From: Paenibacillus foliorum
Lineage (GTDB): Bacteria; Bacillota; Bacilli; Paenibacillales; NBRC-103111
DNA length: 64,000 nt
Direction: 5' to 3'
NCBI RefSeq assembly: GCF_013141765.1
Contig: NZ_WHOD01000133.1
Location: 1 to 64,000 of the forward strand
This document shows, piece after piece, positions 50,819 through 58,639 of the stretch. Numbering within the stretch: position 1 is the first letter of the stretch; the number at the start of each line of letters is the position of its first letter. The notes under the pieces are model-generated. The model made no database searches and had not been told where the DNA came from. It saw nothing but the letters and a program-made list of their open reading frames with translations. The position numbers and the translations under genes are program-made.

Positions 50819-52108
50819 TTAATCCATACCCAACAGCTTGCGAATATCAGGTGCAATAGACTTCCGTTGACTATGAAGAAGCAGCTCTTCCGGGAAGTAT
50901 AGATGATATTTCCCCATATGAATACCGCTGATAGATCTTACAATGTCGGATTTAAGAGATATCTCTGTTAAAGTATCCTTATTATCCAGCAACAAAATAG
51001 GCAGTTTTTCGTCATGATCGCCAGGCCGATACACATCATACGAAAGATCGGACGGGTAATCAATGGCGAGATAAAAATCAGGATCAATTCCAAGTCCTTG
51101 CATGGTTTCACGCAGACGCTCGATCTGTTTCGCTTCAATCTGCTCCAGTAACACATACTTAAACAGACTGCGGTTCAGAAACCGCGTACACAGGTCTGAT
51201 AGAATTTCGTCCTTTTCATATGACCATTGCATCAGCACCGTTTGCATCAACGCTTCATCCAGCATGTGGTATTCCTGAACGGTAAGAGATTGGCGGAATA
51301 GACTGAGCAGTGGTGATAGCATGAAGGTGAAGCTGTAGTTCTCTTCATACAGTTGCTTCGCTCTTTGAAATATCTTATGTAGGATAATCTCGGCGCTGCG
51401 CGTTACTGGATGGAAATAGACCTGCCAATACATCTGATAACGTGACATTAAATAGTCTTCAACAGCATGCATACCGCTTTCTTTCATTACAATATGCCCT
51501 TGAAAAGGCCTCATAACACGCAAAATTCGCTCCAAATCGAACGTGCCATAATTTACACCCGTAAAATAAGCATCGCGTAATAAGTAATCCATTCGATCCG
51601 CATCTAATTGGCTAGAGACAAGACTGACCACAATTTCTTTATGGTACGTTTTGGCGATTACCCCTGCTACTTGCTGAGGAAAAGTTGGCGACACTTCACT
51701 TAATACCCGATTAATTTCCGTGTTTCCAAGAACAATGCGGCAGGACCAGTCTTCATGATGGGTGCCAAAAGTTTTTTCAATGGAATGGGAGAAGGGACCG
51801 TGGCCAACATCGTGGAGCAGAGCTGCACATAAACACAAGAGCCGCTCTTCACTAGGCCAGTCTTCATACCGATTGCGTTCAAATTGCGAGATGATTTTAC
51901 GTGTTACTTCATACACACCAAGAGAATGAGAAAACCGACTGTGCTCTGCACCATGAAAAGTTAAAAAACAGGTACCCAATTGACGTATCCGGCGCAGTCT
52001 TTGAAACTCCTTCGTGTTAATGAGATCCCAGATCGTTCGGTCCTGCACATAAATGTACTTATGAACCGGATCCTTAAATACCTTTTCTTCTCTTAGGGGA
52101 TTGGACAT
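50819..52108 (-). CDS. HD-domain phosphohydrolase (YwfO/dNTPase-like)
   Basis: A 429-residue protein of the SAMHD1-like HD family; B. subtilis YwfO is the likely relative. Metal site residues: H in EHSRFSHSLGV, the HD pair in ALLHDVGHGPFSHS (about 99-100) and D in SSQLDADRMDYLLRD (about 187). Probably hydrolyses dNTPs or related nucleotides; substrate not proven. AAGGAGG before the ATG. Upstream and divergent from abrB, it has two TGTCGAA sequences in its promoter region. It occupies the metS position of B. subtilis. Confidence 0.85.
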   Translation of the reverse strand: MSNPLREEKVFKDPVHKYIYVQDRTIWDLINTKEFQRLRRIRQLGTCFLTFHGAEHSRFSHSLGVYEVTRKIISQFERNRYEDWPSEERLLCLCAALLHDVGHGPFSHSIEKTFGTHHEDWSCRIVLGNTEINRVLSEVSPTFPQQVAGVIAKTYHKEIVVSLVSSQLDADRMDYLLRDAYFTGVNYGTFDLERILRVMRPFQGHIVMKESGMHAVEDYLMSRYQMYWQVYFHPVTRSAEIILHKIFQRAKQLYEENYSFTFMLSPLLSLFRQSLTVQEYHMLDEALMQTVLMQWSYEKDEILSDLCTRFLNRSLFKYVLLEQIEAKQIERLRETMQGLGIDPDFYLAIDYPSDLSYDVYRPGDHDEKLPILLLDNKDTLTEISLKSDIVRSISGIHMGKYHLYFPEELLLHSQRKSIAPDIRKLLGMD

Positions 52109-52140
52109 AAGGGGTCACCTCCTTGAGTTAAAGTATATTT

Positions 52141-52180
52141 TTCGACATTGTAGCTTTTAATAGTCTCTCGTTATGTCGAA
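52141..52180 (-). promoter_or_regulatory. Two Spo0A-box heptamers upstream of the HD gene
   Basis: TTCGACA (52141-52147) and TGTCGAA (52174-52180) are exact Spo0A heptamers in opposite orientation. A possible -35 TTGTAA with -10 CACTAT lies nearby at about 52183-52211. Position over the leader suggests repression. The rest of the 360-base gap to abrB is AT-rich. Confidence 0.4.
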
Positions 52181-52382
52181 TAGTGTCATAAACATCTTCC
52201 AATTACAAGCTGTAAAAGGCTTACATTTTTTAGTTTAATAGCAAATAGCTTCAAAAATACCCTTAAGTAAGTTTGTTCACAATTTTGCTTCATTCTCTCG
52301 GTTTTCCTTGAAATATGATAAAATTTTGGTTAAATCGGACTTTTTTTACCAAATATTGAGAGACAATTTGCCAATTAGCAGG

Positions 52383-52433
52383 TTGACTATTATGGGAATG
52401 GTTGGTATCATTAATGATAAGAATTATGTCGAA
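52383..52433 (+). promoter_or_regulatory. abrB promoter with Spo0A box
   Basis: TTGACT (52383-52388), 17-base spacer, TATCAT (52406-52411). A TGTCGAA heptamer at 52427-52433 falls just past the start of transcription, as in the Spo0A-repressed abrB promoter of B. subtilis. Confidence 0.7.
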
Positions 52434-52470
52434 ACATGACGATTTATTTTCCGAGAGGGGTACTTATATT

Positions 52471-52725
52471 ATGATGAAATCTACTGGTATCGTTAGAAAA
52501 GTCGACGAATTGGGTCGCGTTGTTATACCTATCGAGCTTCGCCGCACTTTGGGCATAGGCGAGAAGGACGCTTTGGAAATCTATGTGGACGGCGAACGCA
52601 TTATGTTGAAGAAGTATGAGCCTGCTTGTATCTTCTGCGGCAACGCTGAAAACGTTTCTTATTTCAAAGGAAAAATTGTTTGTCACGAATGTTTATCAGA
52701 AATGCCAATACCTGTGACAAAATAA
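52471..52725 (+). CDS. abrB: Transition-state regulator AbrB
   Basis: DNA-binding repressor of stationary-phase genes. The 84 residues start MMKSTGIVRKVDELGRVVIP with the swapped-hairpin fold, and the C-terminal part includes a CxxC-like pair, CIFCGNAENV and VCHECLSEMP, which may bind metal and is not typical of B. subtilis AbrB as I recall. The start ATG 52471 follows AGGGG; the frame upstream lacks a site. Convergent with rsmI. Its targets likely include spoVG and spoIIE-stage genes, inferred. Confidence 0.92.
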   Translation: MMKSTGIVRKVDELGRVVIPIELRRTLGIGEKDALEIYVDGERIMLKKYEPACIFCGNAENVSYFKGKIVCHECLSEMPIPVTK

Positions 52726-52796
52726 GAAAAATAGGTTATAATAAGGATAGCACTTCTTACTTAGGTAATTCTAACCTTTTTCATATCTCCTCTATG

Positions 52797-52838
52797 TCCC
52801 TGATTTGCAGGTTTCTGCAGATTAGGGATTTTTTTTGA
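52797..52838 (+). terminator. Terminator of abrB
   Basis: Hairpin TCCCTGATTTGCAG-GTTT-CTGCAGATTAGGGA followed by eight T, on the plus strand. Confidence 0.9.
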
Positions 52839-52857
52839 GTGGTGGTAGGAGTTTAAA

Positions 52858-52931
52858 AAAGTGTAACTACCAGTGATAAGGGATATGCTACAACCGCTGT
52901 TGAAGCTAGATTCTTTTGATTAGACTAGGAG
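52858..52931 (+). repeat. Diverged relative of the 27250 inverted-repeat element
   Basis: AGTGTAAC, CCGCTGTTGAA and TTGATTAGACTAGGAG follow each other in the same order as AGTGTAAC, CCGCTCTTGAA and TTGATCAGACTAAGAG in 27250-27310. The long complementary second arm is missing here. Between here and 53031 is non-coding sequence with another CCGCTCTTGAA near 53000. Confidence 0.5.
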
Positions 52932-53031
52932 CCTGTCAGATGAAGTAAATCCGTGAATATGTATTCATTACTGCGTTATTGCGGGAAAGGGATGGTACTC
53001 CACCGCTCTTGAATTAAAGTTGTCTTAAATC

Positions 53032-53284
53032 TAGGTTCAACCTCAAAATCAGCGCTTGACGCTCCTCCGATCATCACCCTGCACAATCCTGCAAACATGC
53101 AGTTATTATCTTACCCAGTTTGCTTGTGAGAGGAAAGAACTGCAAAAGTACAGCAATTTAATGCAGAGCGGTCCGGTTTCAGCTAGGAATGTAAAAAGGC
53201 TGCACATTTGCATGAATTCACCAGGACTGCCGAGGAAATGGCCAAAAGGCTGTATAGATGCGGGAATTGAGGGTAGGCTCTTCC
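53032..53284 (+). repeat. Dispersed hairpin-rich repeat, copy B
   Basis: Partner of copy A at 29885-30148 in opposite orientation. Clear blocks: CTCAAAATC-G-GCTTGAC, CCTGCAAACATGCAGTTATT, CTGCAAAAGTACAGCAATTT, GCACATTTGCATGAATTCAC, CAAAAGGCTGTATAGATGC. It sits in the gap between convergent abrB and rsmI. Beyond it, 53285-53478 has small stems such as GCTTGGGCTT-CGC-AAGCCAAGC but no gene. Confidence 0.75.
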
Positions 53285-53478
53285 ATTATTTCAAACTCCA
53301 TTATTATAGTAGAGAGACGAGCGCTTGGGCTTCGCAAGCCAAGCCGTGCTGCTGCCTGATGCCATGTTTGGCATTAGCTCACACAAGACGCTCTTTAAGA
53401 CCTTTAAAGCCCCTCGTTAACTCCCCACGAAAACCTCAAGCGTCTCACTACTATTTATTACCAAAAATTCTAGTTTGC

Positions 53479-54351
53479 TTACTTATGCAAGTAATTATAA
53501 AGCTCACGCTTGGGCATCTGCCGGTCAGCAGCGGCGCGTTTGATCGCTTCTTTGCGGTCGAGACCCTGTGTCGCATAATGCTCCACATGCTCTTCCAAGC
53601 TGAATGCCTCCCACCAAGCTACAGACGCGGCATTCTCGGTGGCAGTCATACCCTCAACAACGATGCAATACTCACCTTGTGGAGGCTGTGCCAGCAGTAA
53701 ATCATAACACTCTTGAATCGTGCCTCGTGCCGCTTCCTCATACTTCTTGGTGAGCTCGCGAATTAGGCACATTTGCCGTTCCGGATTCCACACCTCAAGC
53801 ATAGCTTCCAAGGTCTTCATTATTCGATGAGGCGACTCATAATAAATTAGCGTTTCCTTCGCCGATTGCAGCAGCTGAAGCTCCTGAAGCAGCGTTTTCC
53901 TCTCTCTCGGCAGGAATCCGAGGAAGGTAAACCGTTCCGTTGAAAGCCCTGATATGATTAACGCCGATAAAGCCGCATTTGCGCCAGGTATCGGGATGAC
54001 ATCAATCCCTTCCTCCACAGCCTGCTTCACCAAATCGGCTCCAGGATCGCATATAGCAGGCAGTCCCGCATCACTTACCAATGCAATAGACTCGCCTGTA
54101 TGCAGTAACCGGATCAATTCCGGACCACTGGCTTGCTTGTTGTGCTCATGATAGCTAATTAACCGCGTCGAAATTTCGAAATGCGTCAACAGCTTACGTG
54201 TTTGCCTTGTATCTTCAGCTGCTATCAGCTGCACTTCCTTTAATGTCCTAATGGCCCGGAAGGTCATATCCTCTAAATTGCCAATCGGGGTACCTACTAA
54301 ATATAACTTGCCTGCTCCTGCATCCGGATGATAGCTTTTTTGAATTTTCAC
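53479..54351 (-). CDS. rsmI: 16S rRNA 2'-O-ribose methyltransferase RsmI
   Basis: Methylates C1402 of 16S rRNA with SAM. Tetrapyrrole-methylase fold with LVGTPIGNLEDMTFRA, AEDTRQTRKLLTHF, VSDAGLPAICDPGADLV (about 80-96), IPGANAALSALIISG and FLGFLP. The start is GTG 54351, 7 bases after GAGGG; the frame upstream runs into trmN6. The 290 residues match B. subtilis. Convergent with abrB, the conserved arrangement. Confidence 0.95.
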   Translation of the reverse strand: MKIQKSYHPDAGAGKLYLVGTPIGNLEDMTFRAIRTLKEVQLIAAEDTRQTRKLLTHFEISTRLISYHEHNKQASGPELIRLLHTGESIALVSDAGLPAICDPGADLVKQAVEEGIDVIPIPGANAALSALIISGLSTERFTFLGFLPRERKTLLQELQLLQSAKETLIYYESPHRIMKTLEAMLEVWNPERQMCLIRELTKKYEEAARGTIQECYDLLLAQPPQGEYCIVVEGMTATENAASVAWWEAFSLEEHVEHYATQGLDRKEAIKRAAADRQMPKRELYNYLHK

Positions 54352-54364
54352 ATGCGTTCCCTCA

Positions 54365-55141
54365 TTAAAGTACGGGCGGTTGGATGAGTTCAGTTCGTTG
54401 GCCATAATAAATTTCCAACAGCTCATCGCAATATTCCGTTTTATTTTTGTAAACAATCAATGGCGGCAGCGTTCGAAGCTCTGGCTTCCCATCCCTGATT
54501 GCTTCTATAAGCACCATATTCGCTTCTTCGCCAGCACGTGGATGTACATAGCGGATTCGCTTAGGCTCCAGCTTGTACTCGCGCATGGTACAAAAGATTT
54601 CCACTAATCGGCTTGGCCGGTGCACCATGGCTACACGCCCCCCATTTCTTACCAAACGGCTGCTAGCCCTAACTACATCCTCCAACGTGCAATGAACTTC
54701 ATGTCTCGCAGCAGCAAAATGCTCATTTATGTTCTGCTCACCATTCGGAACCGGCAAATAGGGAGGATTGACTGTAACCACATCGAATGCTCCATAGCCT
54801 AGTTCCTTATCGGCATTGCGTAAATCACCGTGAACAATTCGAACTTGCTGTTCCAGCTTATTAATCCTGACATTACGCTCTGCCATATCAGCAAGCCTAT
54901 CCTGAATTTCTACGCCGACAATTGAAGCTTTAGTTCTGGTTGTTAGCAGTAGCGGAATGACGCCATTACCGGTGCACAAGTCAACGATACGTCCTTTAGC
55001 GGATAGAGGAACATAACTGAAGCGTCCCAGCAGCACCGCATCCAAAGAAAAGCTAAACACTTCATCGCTTTGTATGATTTTTAAATTTTCGGTTAGTAAA
55101 TCATCGAGCCTCTCACTACTATTCAATTGAATATTTTCCAT
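54365..55141 (-). CDS. trmN6: tRNA1(Val) (adenine-37-N6)-methyltransferase-like protein TrmN6
   Basis: SAM-dependent N6-adenine methyltransferase. Motif I VDLCTGNGVIPLLL (about 52-65), VEIQDRLADMAERN and the catalytic NPPYLPV (about 123-129) define the fold. 258 residues. It lies 13 bases from rsmI. In B. subtilis a GIY-YIG gene (yazA) lies between the two; it is absent here. The exact tRNA substrate is inferred by family. Confidence 0.9.
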   Translation of the reverse strand: MENIQLNSSERLDDLLTENLKIIQSDEVFSFSLDAVLLGRFSYVPLSAKGRIVDLCTGNGVIPLLLTTRTKASIVGVEIQDRLADMAERNVRINKLEQQVRIVHGDLRNADKELGYGAFDVVTVNPPYLPVPNGEQNINEHFAAARHEVHCTLEDVVRASSRLVRNGGRVAMVHRPSRLVEIFCTMREYKLEPKRIRYVHPRAGEEANMVLIEAIRDGKPELRTLPPLIVYKNKTEYCDELLEIYYGQRTELIQPPVL

Positions 55142-55164
55142 ATTATAGTTTATCCTCTTTCTTC

Positions 55165-55204
55165 AAAAAAACCGCAGAGAAGTTTATACTTCCCTACGGT
55201 GGTT
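55165..55204 (-). terminator. Terminator of yabA operon
   Basis: Minus-strand hairpin ACCACCGTAGGGAAGT-ATAA-ACTTCTCTGCGGTTT in outline, followed by T. It ends the tmk to yabA transcription block. Confidence 0.85.
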
Positions 55205-55239
55205 CTTATTACATGAAAGTTTTCACACTGCACATGCAG

Positions 55240-55593
55240 TTATTTATTTAGGAATGACATGCAGAACAAGCAGTCGCCTTCTGTCCTTAAATGTCCGTAA
55301 TAAACGTTGCATATATGGAAGCCTTCGTGGTAAAGCTTAGCTAAATTATCATGGCCAACACCTGTAATCTCTTTTGCTTGTGCTGCTGTGATAGGCACGA
55401 GCGGCAATTCCGTGTCGACAGGGTCGACATCCTTCTTTAACAGCTTGCGCAGCTGCTGATTTTCTATGCTTAACCTTTTGTTCTCTTCCAAAAGCTCAAT
55501 AATTTGTTGTTTCATTTGGCCCAACTCTTCATATATGGTACCCATCTGCTTTTCCAACTGATCGATCTGCACAAAAACATCTCGTTTATCCAC
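55240..55593 (-). CDS. yabA: Replication initiation control protein YabA
   Basis: Negative regulator of DnaA that binds DnaA and DnaN. The 117 residues have an N-terminal coiled coil (about 5-55, EELGQMKQQIIELLEENKRL) and a C-terminal zinc-binding domain (H, C, C, C in EGFHICNVYYGHLRTEGDCL, then FCMSF). The C-terminal motif is conserved. Follows ricT after 17 bases, as in B. subtilis. Confidence 0.96.
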   Translation of the reverse strand: MDKRDVFVQIDQLEKQMGTIYEELGQMKQQIIELLEENKRLSIENQQLRKLLKKDVDPVDTELPLVPITAAQAKEITGVGHDNLAKLYHEGFHICNVYYGHLRTEGDCLFCMSFLNK

Positions 55594-55610
55594 ACGCTCA
55601 CCTCAAAAGC

Positions 55611-56414
55611 TTAATGCTGCGCTACCACATCGTCAAAGGAAAGATCCATTACTTTTCCTAACTCGTAAATCTGTACTTTGGCTATTCGCCCGCCAATGTT
55701 TAGCGATACCACACGTCCATTTCCTAACGAAGTAATGACATCACTACCTACTCGTGGCACGTCCTCTTTGGCACTTTCATAATTATCGTGCTCATATTTC
55801 AAGCAGCACATTAACCGGCCGCAAAGCCCGGAAATTTTCGTAGGATTTAATGATAGATTCTGATCCTTAGCCATTTTAATGGAAACCGGTTCAAAATCAC
55901 CTAAAAAGGAAGAACAACATAAGATACGGCCGCAAGGACCGATTCCTCCAAGCATCTTTGCTTCATCACGAACCCCAATTTGTCGCAGTTCAATCCGTGT
56001 ACGGAACACACCAGCCAAATCTTTTACCAGCTCCCGGAAATCAACCCTTCCTTCGGCCGTGAAGTAAAAAATAATCTTATTGCGGTCAAATGTATATTCA
56101 ACATCCACCAGCTTCATCTTTAATTGATGATCTTTAATTTTTTCCTGACATAATGCAAATGCATTCTTGGCCGCAGACTTGTTATCTTCTACAAGCTGGG
56201 CATCCGTATGATCCGCAATCCGAATCACTTTCTTCAGAGGCAATACAACGTCAGATTCCTGCACTATCCGTTTGCCTATAACCACTTTACCATACTCTAT
56301 CCCACGAGCCGTTTCAACGATGACTGCACTTTCATTGTCTACAGGTAGATCAATAGGGTCAAAATAATATATTTTACCCGCTTTTTTAAAGCGAACGCCA
56401 ACTACTGAGTACAT
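55611..56414 (-). CDS. ricT: Y-complex/RNA maturation factor RicT (YaaT)
   Basis: Forms the RicA-RicF-RicT complex that stimulates RNase Y and supports sporulation and biofilm in B. subtilis. The 267 residues hold the PSP1 domain with the cysteine cluster GIGPCGRILCCSSF and GLCGRLMCCLKYEHDNYE, which can carry an iron-sulfur cluster. A 1-base gap follows holB. The N-terminus carries VGVRFKKAGKIYYFDP. All conserved Cys residues seem present. Confidence 0.95.
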   Translation of the reverse strand: MYSVVGVRFKKAGKIYYFDPIDLPVDNESAVIVETARGIEYGKVVIGKRIVQESDVVLPLKKVIRIADHTDAQLVEDNKSAAKNAFALCQEKIKDHQLKMKLVDVEYTFDRNKIIFYFTAEGRVDFRELVKDLAGVFRTRIELRQIGVRDEAKMLGGIGPCGRILCCSSFLGDFEPVSIKMAKDQNLSLNPTKISGLCGRLMCCLKYEHDNYESAKEDVPRVGSDVITSLGNGRVVSLNIGGRIAKVQIYELGKVMDLSFDDVVAQH

Positions 56415-56415
56415 G

Positions 56416-57393
56416 CTACACCCCCTTCAGTTGCATTAACATTTTTTCCAGCACAAGCTGCGGGTTAGCGTGAAAGCGAAGTCTTTTTTGCAATTCAATC
56501 GCTTGGTCCAAGCAGTGAACCCAGTGCTTCATATCATAAGACAGGGATTGTCCTGCCATCCATTCCGTTTGGTCTGCATAAACCAAATCGTTTCGATCAC
56601 CGAGACTTAGCCGTACCATATCTTTAAGCCAAAGAATCAGCATGTCCATAAACATAGGAAGCTGGTCCGAAAGCTCCGATTTAGCCATCTTTTGCTGCGC
56701 TGTCAACATAGCTGTCGGCAATCGGGTCAAGCTTTCCTTAGTCAATTGTATCACTAGGTTTCTTATTTCTGCAAACCCATTTCCTTGAATTAGCTCACGA
56801 GCAGCATCCGTACCTGCAGCCAAGCGCACAGCGGCCTGAATGAGTACAGAAGAATGGCCTTCAGACTGAAGCGCAGAAACCATCAAATGACGGCTAAGCG
56901 GTGCAAAAGGCACCCATTGGGACCTCGATCGGATGGTCGGTAAAAGAGCTTGTCCATTATCAGTAATCAGTACGGCTACGACACGCGAGGTTGGTTCCTC
57001 TAAAAATTTCAACAGGCTGTTAGCAGCCTGCACGGTCATTTTGTCGGCGTCCTCAAGCACATACATTTTTAATCCCGAGGCAACGGCACGATATGAAAAC
57101 TGCTTCTGCAGCTCGCGGATTTGTTCAATCTTGATGGATGCGCCATCCGGCTTCACCCAGTGAAGGTCCGGGTGATTGCCATGCTCTACCTTGCGGCAGT
57201 CCAGGCATTCCCCACAGGCATCATCAGGCAGCACTTGGCAGTATAACGCTTGAGCAAAAGCGAGCGCCATCTGCCTCCGTCCTGTGCCTGAAGGACCTGT
57301 AAAAATATAGGCATGCGAAACTTTATCTGTACGCAAGCTGTTTTGTAGTATTCGTTTAACACGTTCTTGCCCTGGTATGGATTGAAAAGACAT
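56416..57393 (-). CDS. holB: DNA polymerase III delta-prime subunit
   Basis: Clamp-loader subunit. AAA-type fold, with IFTGPSGTGRRQMALAFAQAL in which the Walker Lys is replaced by Arg, as expected since delta-prime does not need ATP. Zinc cysteines: CGECLDCRKVEHG. Conserved SRC-like region is TIRSRSQWV. The 325 residues are normal. Between yaaR and ricT as in B. subtilis. Confidence 0.94.
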   Translation of the reverse strand: MSFQSIPGQERVKRILQNSLRTDKVSHAYIFTGPSGTGRRQMALAFAQALYCQVLPDDACGECLDCRKVEHGNHPDLHWVKPDGASIKIEQIRELQKQFSYRAVASGLKMYVLEDADKMTVQAANSLLKFLEEPTSRVVAVLITDNGQALLPTIRSRSQWVPFAPLSRHLMVSALQSEGHSSVLIQAAVRLAAGTDAARELIQGNGFAEIRNLVIQLTKESLTRLPTAMLTAQQKMAKSELSDQLPMFMDMLILWLKDMVRLSLGDRNDLVYADQTEWMAGQSLSYDMKHWVHCLDQAIELQKRLRFHANPQLVLEKMLMQLKGV

Positions 57394-57445
57394 CGCGGGT
57401 CCATTAAATCCTTTCCTTGTTATCTATAGATGTATAAAGCTACTA

Positions 57446-57892
57446 TTAAAAAGTAAGATTAATCAGCATGCCTCGAATCTCGCCAATTTTATGCAGCAAA
57501 TCGATCCGCCCCTGCTCGCTTTCAAGCATATCATCCGCCATCATGAGCAGCTCTTGATCCACTTCCTCAAGCAGCTTGTAGCGCTTGGCGCGCCCGCGGC
57601 GATCCCATCCCCGCGTATCACGGAGTTGAACACCGCGGCGTGCCGTTTCCTCCAGAAACTGCTTAACAAGCAGCTTATACTGGCGAAGCTCGCGCACCGT
57701 CATCGACTTGGCCAATCTCTCGCCCTGCATGCTGATCTGTTGTAAAATGCGCTGCAATTGTTCCTGCGACGCTCTCTCGTCTTGATTTTGCATCATATCA
57801 GAGAATGATTTATTTTGCAGCTGCTGAGTGGATGAATTTTCACTGCGCTGAATTTCTTTGCCGAAAGTGCGTAGGCCGGGATTTATTTTCAA
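57446..57892 (-). CDS. yaaR: DUF327 protein YaaR
   Basis: A 148-residue all-helical cytoplasmic protein with no known activity. The N-terminal 45 residues are polar and likely disordered; then a helical region QLQRILQQISMQGERLAKS and the conserved basic stretch RGVQLRDTRGWDRRGRAKRY follow. It sits between darA and holB exactly as yaaR does in B. subtilis. The basic region could bind nucleic acid, but this is inference. Confidence 0.88.
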   Translation of the reverse strand: MKINPGLRTFGKEIQRSENSSTQQLQNKSFSDMMQNQDERASQEQLQRILQQISMQGERLAKSMTVRELRQYKLLVKQFLEETARRGVQLRDTRGWDRRGRAKRYKLLEEVDQELLMMADDMLESEQGRIDLLHKIGEIRGMLINLTF

Positions 57893-57960
57893 GCTGCGTC
57901 CAACCTTTCTGATCTTTCAAGGATAAACGGCTACGCCATCCCACGAGAACGGGCTCGATC

Positions 57961-58290
57961 TTAGAAATGCTCAAACCGTTCAACCGGAAGCACGAATACT
58001 GCTGCGCCGCCAACCTGTACCTCAACAGGGAAAGGAATATATGAATCTGTAGTGCCGCCCATGGGGGATACCGGTGTTACCATTTGCTCACGAATCTTAC
58101 AATTTGTTTTGATCACCTGCATAACTTCACTAATACGTTCGTCTTCTATTCCGATCATAAAGGTCGTATTACCTGCGCGTAAGAAGCCACCCGTACTTGC
58201 TAATTTTGTTGCCCGAAAACCATCTTTAATCAAAGCATTAGAGAGACGGTTACTATCTTTATCCTGTACTACGGCAACAACTAATTTCAT
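57961..58290 (-). CDS. darA: PII-like c-di-AMP receptor DarA (YaaQ/PstA)
   Basis: Binds cyclic di-AMP as a trimer; its partner proteins are unknown. The 109 residues follow the PII fold: MKLVVAVVQDKDSNRLSNAL, the T/B loop region FRATKLASTGGFLRAGNTTFMIG with the binding GG (split: ATKLASTGGFLRAGNTT), and PVSPMGGTTDSY. AAAGGAGGG precedes the ATG. A c-di-AMP riboswitch for a cell-wall gene lies 8 kb away in the same window. Confidence 0.95.
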   Translation of the reverse strand: MKLVVAVVQDKDSNRLSNALIKDGFRATKLASTGGFLRAGNTTFMIGIEDERISEVMQVIKTNCKIREQMVTPVSPMGGTTDSYIPFPVEVQVGGAAVFVLPVERFEHF

Positions 58291-58311
58291 GGCATTGCCC
58301 TCCTTTAACTT

Positions 58312-58416
58312 TTATGAGACGACTTGTTTCTTCATTAATAGTAAGAAAATAGTGCGAGTTTCAGAAGCGGCTATTTTACATAACCTCTCCTCTAATAATT
58401 TGACATAAGTACTCAT
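58312..58416 (-). CDS. Possible 34-residue peptide upstream of darA
   Basis: Reads MSTYVKLLEERLCKIAASET then a hydrophobic and basic end, TAA 21 bases before the darA start. The ribosome binding site (AGGA, 3-4 bases off) is poor. Placement looks gene-like, but nothing is recognised. The rest of the 349-base darA-tmk gap holds only the tmk terminator. Confidence 0.25.
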   Translation of the reverse strand: MSTYVKLLEERLCKIAASETRTIFLLLMKKQVVS

Positions 58417-58595
58417 AATTCCTGCTTACTTAAGGAAGCGGTCCCAAAAGATGAGAAATCTTTTCCGCCTCAAACTATTTAAGGGCTACTGGAACAGCGC
58501 CTCCAACCCGTCTATCTATTTTAGTATATGAAGGAAATGCCGCCTAGGTTCGGACTTCGATCAAGGAGTTTACCATTGTGCTGTATCTATACAGA

Positions 58596-58627
58596 TAAAA
58601 ATAAAAAGCTGACCATGAAGGACAGCC
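58596..58627 (-). terminator. Terminator of tmk
   Basis: Minus-strand hairpin GCTGTCC-TTCAT-GGTCAGC followed by TTTTTATTTTTATC, soon after the tmk stop codon. Confidence 0.78.
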
Positions 58628-58639
58628 TGTACAATTCAA

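Noticed and set aside
53056..53700. A 214-codon plus-strand frame opposite rsmI
   Set aside because: It spans repeat copy B and the antisense of rsmI, has no ribosome binding site and no recognisable domain.
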